64,000 bases of DNA from Thiocapsa rosea (GCF_003634315.1 NZ_RBXL01000001.1:4630501-4694500), one strand, 5' to 3'; shown: positions 49,916 through 63,621, counted from the first letter of the stretch. Program-made: numbers and translations. The notes: generated by a model from the sequence alone, not told the origin.

Positions 49916-50287
49916 CTACATGGTGTGAGTGGGACGATCCGAGTTGAGCGCGCCGACGAGATAGTCCTCGATCTTGCGGCGCGCCATGCCCTTGTCCTGG
50001 TCGCTGAACTGCACGCCGACCCCGATCGCACGGCTGCCCTCGGCACCCGGCGGCGTGACCCAGACCACCTTGCCGGCGACAGGGATGCGCTCGGTCTCCT
50101 CCATCAACTGCAGCAGGAGAAAAATCTCGTCGCCGAGCTGATAGCGTTTCGTCGTCGGGATGAAGAGTCCCCCGTTTTTGACGAACGGCATGAAGGCGGC
50201 ATAGAGCGCAGCCTTATCCTTGATCGCGAAGCTGAGGATACGCTGCTGTCCCGCAAGGGATCCGGTGGATGCGCCCGGTATCGCCAT
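49916..50287 (-). CDS. pilZ: PilZ-domain protein of the type IV pilus biogenesis type
   Basis: PilZ in this position is needed for type IV pilus assembly in Pseudomonas and relatives. The 123-residue protein has RILSFAIKDKAALYAAFMPFVKNGGLFIPT and GVGVQFSDQD. It lacks the RxxxR motif, so like P. aeruginosa PilZ it should not bind c-di-GMP. It starts 3 nt after holB. The gene order holB-pilZ-tatD is the usual gammaproteobacterial one. Confidence 0.92.
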   Translation of the reverse strand: MAIPGASTGSLAGQQRILSFAIKDKAALYAAFMPFVKNGGLFIPTTKRYQLGDEIFLLLQLMEETERIPVAGKVVWVTPPGAEGSRAIGVGVQFSDQDKGMARRKIEDYLVGALNSDRPTHTM

Positions 50288-50290
50288 GGG

Positions 50291-53011
<2,721 letters not shown>

Positions 53012-53015
<4 letters not shown>

Positions 53016-53944
53016 GGATCCGGCCATTCAGGTGTCTGCGCCGCTCGACGGACGGCGCTCAAAAAATCGAGCGGAAGGCGCTCGGTGTCGAACCGCCGAT
53101 CTGCAAGACGCGACACCGGCCAGACGCCGATCCGCGCATTCGTCAGGAAGAGCCCGGCCGCCTCCTCGAGCATCCTGCGCGTGACCGGTCGCTCGACACA
53201 GGCGATCCCGGCCCGAGCGGCGGATTCGAGGACGAGCGCGCGCACCGTTCCGGCGATCCCGCTGCGCGACACCGACGGGGTGACGAGCGCGACACCGTCC
53301 CAAACGAAGAGATTCGTCATCGTCCCGCCCACCAGGTTCCCGACCTCGTCGCACATGAGACCCTCGGCGATCTGCGGATCATCCCATTCCCGACGGGCAA
53401 GCACCGCATCCAAGCGGTTGAGATGTTTGATCCCGGCCAGACAGGGATTCACGGATGCGGGGGTTTCGCAATAGCGGATCGCGACACCGCCGTTGACACC
53501 GTCGTTGACATCGTCGTTGACACAGGCGTCGGCAGTCGGTGACGAGGCATAGGACAGCAGGATGCGACGGGGGTGCGGCGAGGCGGGAGGCCGGTAACCG
53601 CGACCGCCGACGCCGCGGGTGAGGATCAGTTTCAAAACGCCGTTATCGAGTTCGGTGCCGATCCGGACGGCCTCCTCACGCAACACCGATGGAGGTGGCC
53701 TCGGGAGCCCCAGCCGATCGGCGCCGAGCGCGAGACGCGCCATATGACGATCCCAGAGACAGGGCATGCCGTCGCGAATGAGAATGGTCTCGAACAGTCC
53801 GTCGCCGTAGTGCAGTCCGCGATCCCCGACGGGGATCCGGTCGTGCTCGCGCCCGTCCACCAAGACGCGCCGGAAACCGGCCCCAGCGACGCCCTCGTCA
53901 TCCGACGGATCGGCAATCGGAGACGAAGGCAACGAGCCGACCAA
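53012..53944 (-). CDS. pabC: Aminodeoxychorismate lyase (PabC, fold-type IV PLP enzyme)
   Basis: PabC releases 4-aminobenzoate from 4-amino-4-deoxychorismate for folate. The 310-residue product has RGLHYGDGLFETILI near 43, the PLP Lys in GIKHLNRLDAVLARRE, CDEVGNLVGGTMTNLF and a C-terminal LTNARIGVWPV. It is about 35-40 residues longer than usual: an extended N-terminus and an in-frame insertion NDDVNDGVNGGV near residues 142-153 encoded by 12-nt repeats. It overlaps mltG by ATGA and lies 18 nt after fabF. Confidence 0.9.
53491..53525. repeat. 12-nt tandem repeat inside pabC (CGTTGACAYCGT, three copies)
   Basis: Copies at 53491-53502, 53503-53514 and a partial one from 53515 keep the pabC frame and encode a repeating Asp-Val-Asn-Asp/Gly pattern. 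The insertion sits between two core strands, probably in a surface loop. Confidence 0.8.
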
Positions 53945-53962
53945 GCGACCTCGAGGTCGACC

Positions 53963-55201
53963 TTAAAGTCGACGAAAGGCCAGGGTGCCGTTGGTGCCGC
54001 CGAACCCGAACGAGTTGGTCAATGCGAGATCGATTCGCATCTCTCGGGCGGTATTGGGGACGTAATCGAGATCGCAATCCGGATCCGGCGTCTCGTAGTT
54101 GATGGTCGGCGGTGCGGTCTGATCGCGCAGAGCGAGGATCGTGAAGATGGCCTCGGCGCCCCCGGCAGCACCCAACATGTGCCCGGTCATGGATTTGGTC
54201 GAGCTCACCGGGATCTCGTAGGCGCGCTGGCCGAACGCACGTTTGATCGCCATGGTTTCGGCGACATCGCCGGCCGGCGTCGAGGTGCCGTGCGCGTTGA
54301 TGTAGTTCACCTGCTCCTTGTCGAGACCGGCATCCGCGAGTGCGAGCAGCATGCAGTCGCAGGCACCTTCGCCGTTCTCCGACGGCGCGGTCATGTGATA
54401 GGCATCGGAGTTCATGCCGACGCCGACCAGCTCGGCATAGATGACGGCGCCGCGCGCCTTGGCGCGCTCGTACTCCTCGAGCACCACGACGCCCGCACCG
54501 TCGCTGAGGACGAAGCCGTCGCGATCGCGATCGAACGGCCGGCTGGCGGCCTCCGGGGCGTCGTTGCGGGTGGAGAGCGCGCGGGCTGCGGCAAAGCCGC
54601 CGAGTCCGACCGGCGAGGTCGCCATCTCGGCGCCGCCCGCGATCATGACGTCCACATAGCCGTGGCGGATCATGATCGCCGCCTCGCCGATGTTGTGCGT
54701 CGCCGTGCTGCACGCGGAAACGATCGAGTAGTTCGGCCCCTTGAGCCCGAACTTGATCGAGAGGTTTCCGGCAACCATGTTAATGATGTTGGCCGGCACG
54801 AAGAACGGCGAGATCCGACGCGGTCCCTTCGTTCGATAGGCCTCGTAGTTGTTCTCGATGCCCGTGATCCCGCCGATCCCCGAACCGATCGCCACGCCGA
54901 TGCGGCGACGGTTGGAATCATCGATCTCCAGCCCGGCGTCGGCAATCGCCTGACAGCCCGCAGCCATGCCGTAGTGGATGAACTTATCCATTTTCTTGGC
55001 TTCTTTTTCAGCGATGTAATCACTGATTTCGAAGCCATAGATCGGGCCGCCGAAGCGAGTGCTGAACGGCTCGATATCGAAGTGGGTGATGGGTTTGATC
55101 CCGCTTTTGCCGGCGAGGATGTTGTCCCAGGAGGACTTGACGTCCAAACCGACCGGCGCCACGAGGCCCAAACCGGTGACCACTACCCTTCTGCCTGACA
55201 T
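53963..55201 (-). CDS. fabF: 3-oxoacyl-[acyl-carrier-protein] synthase II
   Basis: FabF extends the acyl chain in fatty acid synthesis. The 412-residue length is normal. The Cys-His-His triad is visible: Cys in [14 protein letters not shown] near 165, His in [13 protein letters not shown] near 304, and His in [15 protein letters not shown] near 340. [16 protein letters not shown] closes the protein. It lies 118 nt after acpP. Confidence 0.97.
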   Translation of the reverse strand: MSGRRVVVTGLGLVAPVGLDVKSSWDNILAGKSGIKPITHFDIEPFSTRFGGPIYGFEISDYIAEKEAKKMDKFIHYGMAAGCQAIADAGLEIDDSNRRRIGVAIGSGIGGITGIENNYEAYRTKGPRRISPFFVPANIINMVAGNLSIKFGLKGPNYSIVSACSTATHNIGEAAIMIRHGYVDVMIAGGAEMATSPVGLGGFAAARALSTRNDAPEAASRPFDRDRDGFVLSDGAGVVVLEEYERAKARGAVIYAELVGVGMNSDAYHMTAPSENGEGACDCMLLALADAGLDKEQVNYINAHGTSTPAGDVAETMAIKRAFGQRAYEIPVSSTKSMTGHMLGAAGGAEAIFTILALRDQTAPPTINYETPDPDCDLDYVPNTAREMRIDLALTNSFGFGGTNGTLAFRRL

Positions 55202-55319
55202 TGCCTACCCCTTTCGTTCGAAACGCGATATTCGGCGCTCGCCGCCGCACCGGCATCCATCTGCGGCCGACGGCCCTCGAGCCTCGGAGCACCCGACGAG
55301 CCGGGTGCCGGACACCCGC

Positions 55320-55556
55320 CTAGGCTTGGTGCTGGTTGATGTAGTTGATGGCCTGCTGGACGGTGGTGATCTTCTCCGCGTCCTCGTCCGGGATCTCGGT
55401 TTCGAACTCTTCTTCGAGGGCCATGACCAACTCAACCGTGTCGAGTGAGTCCGCGCCCAGATCGTCGACGAAAGACGCCTCCGAGGTCACTTCCTCTTCC
55501 TTGACGCCAAGTTGCTCGACAACGATTTTGCGGACTCGATCTTCAACGCTGCTCAT
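55320..55556 (-). CDS. acpP: Acyl carrier protein
   Basis: This is the carrier of growing acyl chains. The 78-residue acidic protein has the phosphopantetheine attachment Ser37 in [19 protein letters not shown] strong ribosome-binding site (GGAGGAA) lies 9 nt upstream of the ATG, fitting high expression. It stands between fabG and fabF. Confidence 0.98.
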   Translation of the reverse strand: MSSVEDRVRKIVVEQLGVKEEEVTSEASFVDDLGADSLDTVELVMALEEEFETEIPDEDAEKITTVQQAINYINQHQA

Positions 55557-55709
55557 GGGACTGGTTCCTCCGGATGAATAAAGGTGGCCCTCGCTGGACC
55601 AGGCGGTATTCTAGTGACAATCGACGGCCGATGAAAGCCGCATCAGTCCTCGACAAAAAAGACAAGGATCTGATTTAGTTGATCTTAATCATATCGGCGA
55701 CGACGCCTT

Positions 55710-56450
55710 TCATGCCATGTGCATGCCACCGTTCACGTGCAGGGTCTCGCCGGTGATGTAAGCCGCTGCGGGAGAGGCCAAAAAGACCACGGCGCCCGCA
55801 ATCTCCTCGGGCTGTCCGAGACGTCCCAAGGGAATTCCGCCGATCAATGCCTGGCGTTGCGCCTCGGGCAAGGTCCGGGTCATATCGGTGTCGATGAATC
55901 CGGGTGCGACACAGTTGACCGTGATCGCGCGTGATCCGACCTCGCGTGCCAACGCCTTGGTGAAGCCCATCATGCCTGCCTTGGCAGCCGCATAATTGGT
56001 TTGACCGGCGTTCCCCATGGCGCCCACGACGGAGGCAATATTGATGATCCGGCCTTTGCGCGCCTTCGTCATCGGGCGCAGACATGCCTTGGTGACGCGG
56101 TACAGCGAGCTGAGGTTGGTCTCGATCACCGAGTCCCACTCTTCGTCCTTCATCCGCATCAGGAGGTTGTCGCGTGTAATTCCGGCGTTGTTCACGAGAA
56201 TCCCCGGTGCACCGAGGCGCTCGGTGATCTCCCCGACGGCAGCCTCGACCGAAGCCTGATCGGAGACGTCGAGCACGACCCCGATGCCCTGGTAACCGGC
56301 CTCGTTCAATGCCTCCTCGATCGAGCGCGCGCCGGCCGCCGTCGTTGCGGTTCCCGCCACGGCGGCGCCTTGCTCGGCCAACGCCATCGCGATGGACCGA
56401 CCGATCCCGCGCGATGCGCCCGTTACGAGCGCGATTTCATCATTCAGCAT
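55710..56450 (-). CDS. fabG: 3-oxoacyl-[acyl-carrier-protein] reductase
   Basis: This NADPH-dependent short-chain dehydrogenase acts in fatty acid elongation. The 246-residue protein has the cofactor motif TGASRGIGRSIA (near 11-22), NNAG (near 87), the catalytic Ser in INIASVVGAMGNAGQTNYAAAKAG and YxxxK there. Its start overlaps the end of fabD by 11 nt. Confidence 0.97.
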   Translation of the reverse strand: MLNDEIALVTGASRGIGRSIAMALAEQGAAVAGTATTAAGARSIEEALNEAGYQGIGVVLDVSDQASVEAAVGEITERLGAPGILVNNAGITRDNLLMRMKDEEWDSVIETNLSSLYRVTKACLRPMTKARKGRIINIASVVGAMGNAGQTNYAAAKAGMMGFTKALAREVGSRAITVNCVAPGFIDTDMTRTLPEAQRQALIGGIPLGRLGQPEEIAGAVVFLASPAAAYITGETLHVNGGMHMA

Positions 56451-57387
56451 GCGCTATCGCCTCCAGTGCCGCTTCGAGTGACTTCGGGTCGAAGACCGGC
56501 AGTGTCATCAGATTGTCGTCGATTCGTTTGTTCAGACCGGTCAGCACTTTGCCCGGACCGCACTCGATCGCGATCCGAACACCTTCGGCGGCGACGGCAT
56601 GCACCGTCTCCACCCAGCGTACCGGGCGAAAGAGCTGTTGGACCAGTTGATCGCGCAGCACGTCGCTGTCGTCGGCGCTCTGCACACTGGCGTTGTGCAG
56701 GACCGCAACCTCAGGGACCCGGATCTCGATTGCAGCCAACCGCTCGGCAAGGCGATCCGCGGCAGGGCGCATCAATGCGCAATGCGAAGGGACACTGACG
56801 GGCAAGGTCAGCGCACGCTTCGCACCGGCGCCCTTCGCTGCATCGATCGCGCGGTTCACTGCGGCAGCATCGCCTGCGATCACCACCTGACCGGGCGCGT
56901 TGAAATTCACGGCCTCGAGCACGGCGCCTTGCGCCTGCTCTGCGCAGAGTGCGATGACCTCGGGGTCGGAGAGCCCCAGCACGGCCGCCATAGCACCCTC
57001 TCCGGCCGGTACGGCCTCCTGCATGAAGCGCGCACGCTCGGCAGCCAAACGCACGCCGTCGGCGAAGCTCAGCGCTCCGGCGGCCACCAAGGCCGAATAC
57101 TCGCCCAGACTGTGACCGGCCATCACGCCCGCGGACGGCCCGCCGGCCTGCAGCCAGGCGCGCCAGACTGCAATACCGGCGCTCAGCACGACGGGTTGGG
57201 TATTCCGGGTGAGATCGAGATCTTCCTTGGGACCTTCGTGGACCAAACGCCAAAGGTCGACACCCAAGGCGTCCGAGGCTTCATCGAAGGTCCTGCGCAC
57301 ATCCGGACAGGACTCCGCGAGGACGTCGAGCATCCCGATCGACTGGGAGCCTTGGCCGGGAAAGAAAGCGGCAATCATGTGTGTCAT
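56440..57387 (-). CDS. fabD: Malonyl-CoA:acyl carrier protein transacylase
   Basis: FabD loads malonyl groups onto ACP. The product is 315 residues from ATG 57387 (ATG 57378 is the alternative). It begins with AAFFPGQGSQSIGML and has the nucleophile Ser in GHSLGEYSALVAAGAL near 90-105. The catalytic His is in VSVPSHCALM near 198. It lies between fabH and fabG in the usual order. Confidence 0.96.
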   Translation of the reverse strand: MTHMIAAFFPGQGSQSIGMLDVLAESCPDVRRTFDEASDALGVDLWRLVHEGPKEDLDLTRNTQPVVLSAGIAVWRAWLQAGGPSAGVMAGHSLGEYSALVAAGALSFADGVRLAAERARFMQEAVPAGEGAMAAVLGLSDPEVIALCAEQAQGAVLEAVNFNAPGQVVIAGDAAAVNRAIDAAKGAGAKRALTLPVSVPSHCALMRPAADRLAERLAAIEIRVPEVAVLHNASVQSADDSDVLRDQLVQQLFRPVRWVETVHAVAAEGVRIAIECGPGKVLTGLNKRIDDNLMTLPVFDPKSLEAALEAIAHAE

Positions 57388-57402
57388 CCGTATCGGCAAC
57401 GA

Positions 57403-57437
57403 TCCAGGAGCGAGTATCTCGCTCTGGACGCGGTTTA
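57403..57437. repeat. Half A-type element at the fabH 3' end (copy A9)
   Basis: The inner palindrome GAGCGAGTATCTCGCTC is followed by TGGACGCGGTTTA. It matches, inverted, the left 20 nt of copy A3. Read on the minus strand, its TAA is the fabH stop. Confidence 0.75.
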
Positions 57438-58391
57438 GTAACGAACCAAGACGGAACCCCAGGTGAAACCGCCCCCGAAGGCTTCCATCAGGAGAAGCTC
57501 GCCGCGTTGAATACGCCCGTCGCGCACCGCTTGATCGAAGGCCAGCGGAATGGATGCGGCGGAGGTGTTGCCGTGCTCGGCCACCGTGACCACGACACGC
57601 TCCATCGGCAGATCCAGCTTACGCGCGGTCGCCTGGATGATCCGGATATTCGCCTGGTGCGGGATCAACCAGTCGATGTCCGACTTGGCTAGACCGGCGG
57701 CCTCGAGGGTCTCGTCGACGATCCGTCCGAGCGTGGTCACGGCAACCCGGAACACCTCGTTGCCCTTCATCTCGATGAATCGGGCATCGGGGTGACCGTT
57801 GCCGAGGCCGCCCGGAACCTGAAGCAGATCCTTGTAGGCACCGTCGGCGTGCAGATGCGTGGAAATGATGCCCGGCTCGTCCGCGGCCTCCAAGACCACC
57901 GCGCCCGCGCCGTCTCCGAAGAGCACGCAGGTCCCGCGATCCTCCCAGTTGAGGATGCGCGAAAGGGTCTCGGCCCCGACGACCAGCGCCCGTTTCGCGG
58001 CACCGGTTCGGATGAATTTATCGGCAACCCCGACCGCATAGACAAAACCCGTGCAGACCGCCTGAAGATCGAAGGCCGGACAGCCGCGCACGCCGAGGCG
58101 CTGCTGCAGAAGACAGGCGGTGCTCGGAAAGAACTGGTCAGGCGTGGTCGTGGCGACGATGATCAGGTCGATGTCGGACGGCTGGAGGCCGGCCGCATCG
58201 AGCGCCCGGCGTGCGGCAACCTCGGCAAGATCGCAACAGGTCTCGCCCTCGGCAACCAGATGACGCTTCTCGATGCCGGTGCGCTCGAAGATCCAGGTGG
58301 CCGTGGTGTCGACGATCGCCTCGAGATCGGCATTCGTCACCGTCCGGGCCGGGAGATGGCTCCCGGTCCCCAGGATACGCGAGTAAATCAT
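57435..58391 (-). CDS. fabH: 3-oxoacyl-[acyl-carrier-protein] synthase III
   Basis: FabH starts fatty acid synthesis by condensing acetyl-CoA with malonyl-ACP. The 318-residue product has the Cys in [13 protein letters not shown] near 113. [11 protein letters not shown] near 245 carries His, and [13 protein letters not shown] near 275 carries Asn. The ATG overlaps the plsX stop (TGATG). The stop codon is part of the A9 repeat. Confidence 0.97.
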   Translation of the reverse strand: MIYSRILGTGSHLPARTVTNADLEAIVDTTATWIFERTGIEKRHLVAEGETCCDLAEVAARRALDAAGLQPSDIDLIIVATTTPDQFFPSTACLLQQRLGVRGCPAFDLQAVCTGFVYAVGVADKFIRTGAAKRALVVGAETLSRILNWEDRGTCVLFGDGAGAVVLEAADEPGIISTHLHADGAYKDLLQVPGGLGNGHPDARFIEMKGNEVFRVAVTTLGRIVDETLEAAGLAKSDIDWLIPHQANIRIIQATARKLDLPMERVVVTVAEHGNTSAASIPLAFDQAVRDGRIQRGELLLMEAFGGGFTWGSVLVRY

Positions 58392-59419
58392 CAGGCAATC
58401 GCCTTGTATTGTTCGCTGTCGAGATGCCGGCCGACTTGTTCGCCGATCCGCTTGGGGATGTTTGCGTGGATCTCTTTCAGTGCGATGTGGATCGCGTTCT
58501 CGAACGCGATCTCGTCCGCCCCGCCGTGGCTCTTGATCACGATTCCGCGCAGGCCCAAAAGACTGGCACCGTTATAGCGGCGGGGGTCCATCGTGCGGCG
58601 GAACTGCTTGAGAATCGGCATCGCGGCAAGGCCGGCCAGTCGGCTGAACCAGGTCCGCTTAAACTGCGTGCTCAAGGAATGCCGGACAAACTTGGCAACC
58701 CCTTCGCTGCATTTGAGGGCCACATTCCCGACGAATCCGTCGGCAACGACCACGTCGATGTCGTCGAGAAAGATCCCGTCGCCCTCGATGTAGCCGACAT
58801 AATTCAAGCCGCTGCGCAACAGCAGCTCGTTGGCCTGCTTGACCTGCTCGTTGCCTTTGATCTCTTCCTGACCGATGTTCAGGAGCGCGACACGCGGTGC
58901 TGCGACACCTTCGACCGCGGTCACCAGTTCGCTGCCCATCACCGCAAACTGGAACAGATGCTCGGCCGTACAATCCACGTTCGCACCCAAATCGAGCATG
59001 TGGGTGTGCCCGTGCAGGGAGGGTACGGCTGTGATGATCGCCGGGCGATCGACACTCGGCAGGGTCTTGAGGACAAAACGCGCGGTCGCCATGAGCGCCC
59101 CGGTGTTGCCGGCACTGACGCACGCGTCGGCGTCGCCGCTCTTCACCAGATCGATGGCCACGCGCATCGAGGAGTCTTTTTTTCCTCTCAGCGCCTTGGA
59201 GGGTGCCTCGTCCATCCCGACTTCCTGAGTCGTCGGTCGGATCCTCAGCCGTGTGCGATCGGCGTTTCCGAGGTGCTCGGCGATCTTGGTCTCATCGCCG
59301 ACGAGGATCAGATCGACGCGCTCGGAGGCTGCGAGGAAACGCAGCGCCGCTGCAACCACGACGTCTGGCCCATGATCACCGCCCATGGCATCGAGCGCGA
59401 TTGTCGAGATAGATCCCAT
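58391..59419 (-). CDS. plsX: Phosphate acyltransferase PlsX
   Basis: PlsX makes acyl-phosphate from acyl-ACP for phospholipid synthesis. The 342-residue product from ATG 59419 shows [28 protein letters not shown] and [19 protein letters not shown], all family signatures. A longer upstream frame is not supported. It lies 65 nt after rpmF. Confidence 0.96.
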   Translation of the reverse strand: MGSISTIALDAMGGDHGPDVVVAAALRFLAASERVDLILVGDETKIAEHLGNADRTRLRIRPTTQEVGMDEAPSKALRGKKDSSMRVAIDLVKSGDADACVSAGNTGALMATARFVLKTLPSVDRPAIITAVPSLHGHTHMLDLGANVDCTAEHLFQFAVMGSELVTAVEGVAAPRVALLNIGQEEIKGNEQVKQANELLLRSGLNYVGYIEGDGIFLDDIDVVVADGFVGNVALKCSEGVAKFVRHSLSTQFKRTWFSRLAGLAAMPILKQFRRTMDPRRYNGASLLGLRGIVIKSHGGADEIAFENAIHIALKEIHANIPKRIGEQVGRHLDSEQYKAIA

Positions 59420-59484
59420 CCCTAGAACGTTCGAGCTGCGGATATGCGTTGGCTTGAGAGTTGCCTCGAGGCGACCGCGTGCGG

Positions 59485-59661
59485 TCACTCAGAGCGATCC
59501 AGAACCTTACGGCCGCGGTAGAAACCGTCCGGCGTCACGTGGTGGCGAAGATGCGTCTCGCCGCTGGTGGGGTCCACCGACAAGGTCGGCTTACTCAAGG
59601 CGTCATGGGAGCGACGCATGCCGCGCTTGGACGGGGTTTTTCGATTTTGTTGAACGGCCAT
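59485..59661 (-). CDS. rpmF: 50S ribosomal protein L32
   Basis: The 58-residue product starts [20 protein letters not shown], the usual L32 N-terminus, and ends [12 protein letters not shown]. No zinc-binding Cys residues are present, so it is the C-minus form. It lies between yceD and plsX, the conserved order. Confidence 0.97.
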   Translation of the reverse strand: MAVQQNRKTPSKRGMRRSHDALSKPTLSVDPTSGETHLRHHVTPDGFYRGRKVLDRSE

Positions 59662-59804
59662 CTTAGATCTCCGATATGAAGCGCGGCCGCCGCTTGAGCG
59701 GGAGCGCGATCTGTTTTCCAATCCATCAATCGTATCGTCGAGCGCCGCACACGGTTCGACCCTCGCATGTCTGTCCGAGCATGCCGTGGTCCCGTATCAC
59801 GGGC

Positions 59805-60395
59805 TCATGTCTGCGGCGGTCGTTTGAGTGCCGCCAACATCTCGAAGGGCCGGCGTTTCCCATCCGATCCAGCGGCTCCTACTCCTGCCGATGCGGCCGC
59901 GTCGTCACCCTCGATCGGCCCCGCGCTGCAGGCTCCGAGAGGATGGCGCGGGATTGCGGGGACCGCCAACAGCAGTTCGTCCTCGACGAACTCCATCGGG
60001 TCGACCCGCTCATCGACGACCATCCAGGGGTCAAGATCCTCGGGCAGCTCAAGGGCGTCTTCGTCCCGGCGGATCAGGGCCAGCGCGATCGGCGCGTCGA
60101 CCGGAACCTCGACCTCGTCGAGGCAACGCTGACAACGCATCTTCAGGGTTGCACGCACGCGCCCCGTCACGATGCACCGGCCCTCGCGATCCCGTGCGAA
60201 CAACAGCTCGTAGTGCGCAGCGTCGGCGGCCACGGTCTGGGCGTTTGCCGAATCGGCCTCCGTCGGGGCGCGCTCCAGAGCGTCCATGGCGGCAGCAAGC
60301 CGCGGCATCGCGCTCAACAACACATCGCCGTTGAAGGCCATTTCACGGCGACACGCTCGCCAAGGGTCGATCAGATCAAGAGGTGCGCCCGACAT
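59805..60395 (-). CDS. yceD: YceD/DUF177 family protein (23S rRNA accumulation protein)
   Basis: YceD has been linked to 23S rRNA accumulation. The 196-residue product from ATG 60395 has the family metal-like site CQRCLDEVEVPVDAPIALALI and VDPMEFVEDELLLAVPAIPRH. Its C-terminus is RPFEMLAALKRP, as in E. coli YceD. An Ala/Gly-rich insertion is present near residue 170. It lies 143 nt upstream of rpmF. Confidence 0.9.
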   Translation of the reverse strand: MSGAPLDLIDPWRACRREMAFNGDVLLSAMPRLAAAMDALERAPTEADSANAQTVAADAAHYELLFARDREGRCIVTGRVRATLKMRCQRCLDEVEVPVDAPIALALIRRDEDALELPEDLDPWMVVDERVDPMEFVEDELLLAVPAIPRHPLGACSAGPIEGDDAAASAGVGAAGSDGKRRPFEMLAALKRPPQT

Positions 60396-60404
60396 AAGCG
60401 CGCA

Positions 60405-60434
60405 AAAGTAGCGCAAATAGACTCGCAGCGTCAA
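60405..60434 (-). promoter_or_regulatory. Candidate promoter for yceD-rpmF-fab cluster, TTGACG-18 nt-TACTTT
   Basis: On the minus strand, TTGACG (60434-60429) and TACTTT (60410-60405) are spaced by 18 nt. The -10 box is only 9 nt upstream of the yceD ATG, so the mRNA would be nearly leaderless if this is used. The -35 box lies right beside repeat copy A10. Confidence 0.4.
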
Positions 60435-60436
60435 CC

Positions 60437-60520
60437 TAAACCGCGTCTCACCGAGATCGAGAACATCTCCGAAGGCAAAAGCGAAATGACCATGACGCAT
60501 GTCGCCCTGGACGCGGTTTA
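60437..60520. repeat. TAAACCGCG-bounded 84-nt element (copy A10)
   Basis: It starts TAAACCGCGTCTCACCGAG and ends CCTGGACGCGGTTTA. Read on the minus strand, the end TAA is the stop of oadB. The interior is unlike A2, A5 and A8. Confidence 0.85.
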
Positions 60521-61651
60521 GGAACCCACGAGGGCGAGCAAGACGCCGGCGGCGACCGCCGAGCCGATGACGCCGGCGACATTCGGGCCCATCGCGTGCA
60601 TCAGCAGGAAATTATGGTGGTTTTCCTCCAGTCCGACCTTGTTCACGACCCGCGCGGCCATGGGTACCGCCGAGACGCCTGCTGCACCGATCAACGGGTT
60701 CACCTTTCCTCCGGTCAGACGACACATGATCTTGCCCATGATGACGCCGGCGGCCGTCCCGATGCTGAAGGCAACGGCACCGAGCACCAGAATCCCCAGC
60801 GTCTGCGTCGTGAGAAAAAGCTCGCCCGAGAGCTTGGAGCCGATCGCCAGACCCAACAGGATCGTGACGACATTGATGATCTCGTTCTGCGCCGCCCGAC
60901 TGAGACGCTCCACGACGCCGCTCTCACGCAGAAGATTCCCCAAGGTCAGCATCCCGATCAGCGGCGCTGCCGCAGGCAACAACAGGGCGCAGAGACAGAG
61001 CACGACGAGAGGGAAGAGGATCCGCTCCAGGCGCGAGACGGGGCGCAGCTGCTCCATCACGACGTTGCGCTCGGCCTTGGTCGTCAAGGCACGCATGATC
61101 GGCGGCTGAATAATCGGTACCAGCGCCATGTAGGAATAGGCGGCGACCGCGATCGCGCCGAGGAGATCGGGCGCGAGACGCGAGGCCAGAAAGATGGCGG
61201 TCGGCCCGTCCGCCCCGCCGATGATGCCGATTGCGGCGGCATCCGCCAGACTGAAGTCGAACCCCGGCAAGAAGTTCAGGGCAAGCGCACCGAGGAGGGT
61301 CGCGAAGATCCCGAACTGCGCCGCGGCCCCGAGGATCAGGGTCGAGGGCCTGGCGATCAGGGCGCTGAAGTCGGTCAAGGCGCCGACCCCAAGGAAGATG
61401 AGCAAGGGAAAGATCCCAGTCTCGACGCCGAAGTGATAGATCATCCCGAGCATCCCGTCCGGCCCGGCCATGCCGGCGACCGGGATGTTGGACAGGAGCG
61501 CACCGAAGCCGATCGGCAACAGCAAGAGCGGCTCGAAGCGCTTGGCGATCGCCAGGTAAATCAGGCCGCCCCCGACCAGGAGCATGAGCAGCTCGCGCCA
61601 GGTCACGTTGGCGATGCCGGTGGACTGCCACAGGGTAAGAAGCGCCTCCAT
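60518..61651 (-). CDS. oadB: Oxaloacetate decarboxylase sodium pump, beta subunit
   Basis: OadB is the membrane subunit that decarboxylates carboxybiotin and exports Na+. The 377-residue protein has about nine membrane segments and the conserved Asp in [21 protein letters not shown], which corresponds to the coupling Asp203 of Klebsiella. IGSKLSGE and [18 protein letters not shown] follow. It lies 5 nt after oadA. The TAA stop falls in repeat copy A10. Confidence 0.95.
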   Translation of the reverse strand: MEALLTLWQSTGIANVTWRELLMLLVGGGLIYLAIAKRFEPLLLLPIGFGALLSNIPVAGMAGPDGMLGMIYHFGVETGIFPLLIFLGVGALTDFSALIARPSTLILGAAAQFGIFATLLGALALNFLPGFDFSLADAAAIGIIGGADGPTAIFLASRLAPDLLGAIAVAAYSYMALVPIIQPPIMRALTTKAERNVVMEQLRPVSRLERILFPLVVLCLCALLLPAAAPLIGMLTLGNLLRESGVVERLSRAAQNEIINVVTILLGLAIGSKLSGELFLTTQTLGILVLGAVAFSIGTAAGVIMGKIMCRLTGGKVNPLIGAAGVSAVPMAARVVNKVGLEENHHNFLLMHAMGPNVAGVIGSAVAAGVLLALVGS

Positions 61652-61656
61652 GTCGC

Positions 61657-63444
61657 TCAGCCCAGCGTCAGGAGCGTCTGGCCGACTTGGAGGCTGTCGC
61701 CCTCCTTCACCGAGACCGCAAGCACGGTGCCGGCTTCAGGCGAGCGGACCTCGGTCTCCATCTTCATCGCCTCGAGCACCATGATCAGCTCCCCGGAGGC
61801 GATGACCTGCCCCGGTTTGACCTTGACCGCCACGACGGTCCCGGCGAGCGGGGCAGGCACGTCCCGGCCGGCAGCGGGGGGCGGCAAAGCGGCGCTCGGC
61901 ACGGCGGCGAGCTGCTCGACCGCGCCTTCCGCAGAGACCACGACCTGGTAGCTGCGACCGTCGACATCCACCCGATAGCGCTCGGCGACGGCAGCGACCG
62001 CAAGCGGCGCCGGTGCGGTCTCCGCGACGCTCGGGCGAGCCGGCTCCATCCACGGCGGCGGCTCGAACACACTCGGATTTCCGCGATTTTCCAGGAACTT
62101 CAGGCCGACCTGCGGAAACAGCGCATAGGTCAGCACATCGTCCACGACATCCGAGGCAAGCGCGATGGTGCGCTCCTCGGCCAGGCGCTGGAGTTCCGTG
62201 GTGAGGACATCGAGCTCAGGCATGAGATTGTCGGCAGGACGGCAGGTGATCGGCACCTCGCCCTCGCCCAAGACGCGCTGTTGGAGTTCGACATTGACCG
62301 GAGCCGGAGTCGCACCGTACTCGCCCTTGAGGACGCCGGCGGTCTCGTTGGTGATGCTCTTGTAACGCTCGCCCATCAGGACGTTGAGCACGGCCTGGCT
62401 GCCGACGATCTGGGAGGTCGGCGTCACCAGCGGGATGAACCCCAGTTCCTCGCGCACCCTGGGGATCTCGGCAAGCACTTCGTCGAGACGGTCGGTGGCC
62501 CCCTGCTCGCGCAGCTGGTTCTCCATGTTGGTGAGCATGCCGCCGGGCACCTGAGCGACCAGGATGCGCGAGTCCACGCCCTTGAGCGCACCTTCGAACT
62601 TGGCGTATTTCTTACGGACCTCGCGGAAATAGGCCGCGATTTCTTCGAGCAGGAGGAGATTCAATCCGGTCGAGCGGTCCGTGTCTTCCAAGATGGCGAC
62701 CACCGATTCGGTCGGCGAGTGGCCATAGGTCATGCTCATCGAGGAGATGGAGGTATCGACCATGTCGATGCCCGCCTCGGCCGCCTTCAAGATCGTGCAG
62801 GTGCTCATGCCGGTCGTGGCGTGGCTCTGCATGGCGATCGGGACGCTGCAGGTCGCCTTCAACCGGGTGACCAGGGCCTCGGCGACATAGGGCTTGAGCA
62901 GACCCGCCATGTCCTTGATGCAGATCGAATGGCAACCCATGTCCTCGAGGCGGCGACCCATGTCGACCCAGTACTCCAGATCATGCACCGGGCTGACAGT
63001 ATAGGACATGGTGCCTTGAGCGTGCTTGCCGGTCGCCAAGGCGGCCTTCACCGAGGTCTCGAGGTTGCGCACGTCGTTCATGGCATCGAAGATGCGGAAG
63101 ACGTCGATCCCGTTGAGGGCGGCGCGCTCCACGAAGGTCTCGACCAGATCGTCGGCATAGTGACGGTAGCCGAGCAGGTTTTGACCGCGCAGCAGCATCT
63201 GCTGAGGCGTTTTCGGCATCGCCGCCTTCATCAGTCGCAGCCGCTCCCAGGGGTCTTCGCCGAGATAGCGGATACAGGCATCGAAGGTCGCCCCGCCCCA
63301 GCTCTCGAGCGACCAATAGCCGACCTCGTCCAGCTTGGGTGCGATGGGGAGCATGTCCTCGATGCGCAGACGGGTCGCGAGCAGTGACTGGTGAGCGTCG
63401 CGCAAGACGACATCGGTAATCGCAAGTCGGTTGGATGGCTTCAT
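61657..63444 (-). CDS. oadA: Oxaloacetate decarboxylase sodium pump, alpha subunit (carboxyltransferase with biotin domain)
   Basis: The 595-residue subunit moves the carboxyl group of oxaloacetate to biotin. It has an HMGL-like carboxyltransferase barrel ([16 protein letters not shown] near 9-24, metal His in [10 protein letters not shown]) and a conserved C-terminal helical domain. A Pro/Ala-rich linker leads to a biotinyl domain with the target Lys in [11 protein letters not shown] near 565. It lies between oadG and oadB. Confidence 0.95.
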   Translation of the reverse strand: MKPSNRLAITDVVLRDAHQSLLATRLRIEDMLPIAPKLDEVGYWSLESWGGATFDACIRYLGEDPWERLRLMKAAMPKTPQQMLLRGQNLLGYRHYADDLVETFVERAALNGIDVFRIFDAMNDVRNLETSVKAALATGKHAQGTMSYTVSPVHDLEYWVDMGRRLEDMGCHSICIKDMAGLLKPYVAEALVTRLKATCSVPIAMQSHATTGMSTCTILKAAEAGIDMVDTSISSMSMTYGHSPTESVVAILEDTDRSTGLNLLLLEEIAAYFREVRKKYAKFEGALKGVDSRILVAQVPGGMLTNMENQLREQGATDRLDEVLAEIPRVREELGFIPLVTPTSQIVGSQAVLNVLMGERYKSITNETAGVLKGEYGATPAPVNVELQQRVLGEGEVPITCRPADNLMPELDVLTTELQRLAEERTIALASDVVDDVLTYALFPQVGLKFLENRGNPSVFEPPPWMEPARPSVAETAPAPLAVAAVAERYRVDVDGRSYQVVVSAEGAVEQLAAVPSAALPPPAAGRDVPAPLAGTVVAVKVKPGQVIASGELIMVLEAMKMETEVRSPEAGTVLAVSVKEGDSLQVGQTLLTLG

Positions 63445-63621
63445 GCGGGACTCGATCTCGGGGTTGGGTGATACGCGATCAGCGAAGCGTGCGCCGATCG
63501 ACGCACCGGCGCGATGCCTGCGCGACGGGGAGGCCCGTCGCGCTCACGCAGGAGCCGAGCCGATCGGCAGGAAACGGGGAGCGAGCGCAAGGACGCGCGC
63601 ACGGCACGACAGGCATCGGTG

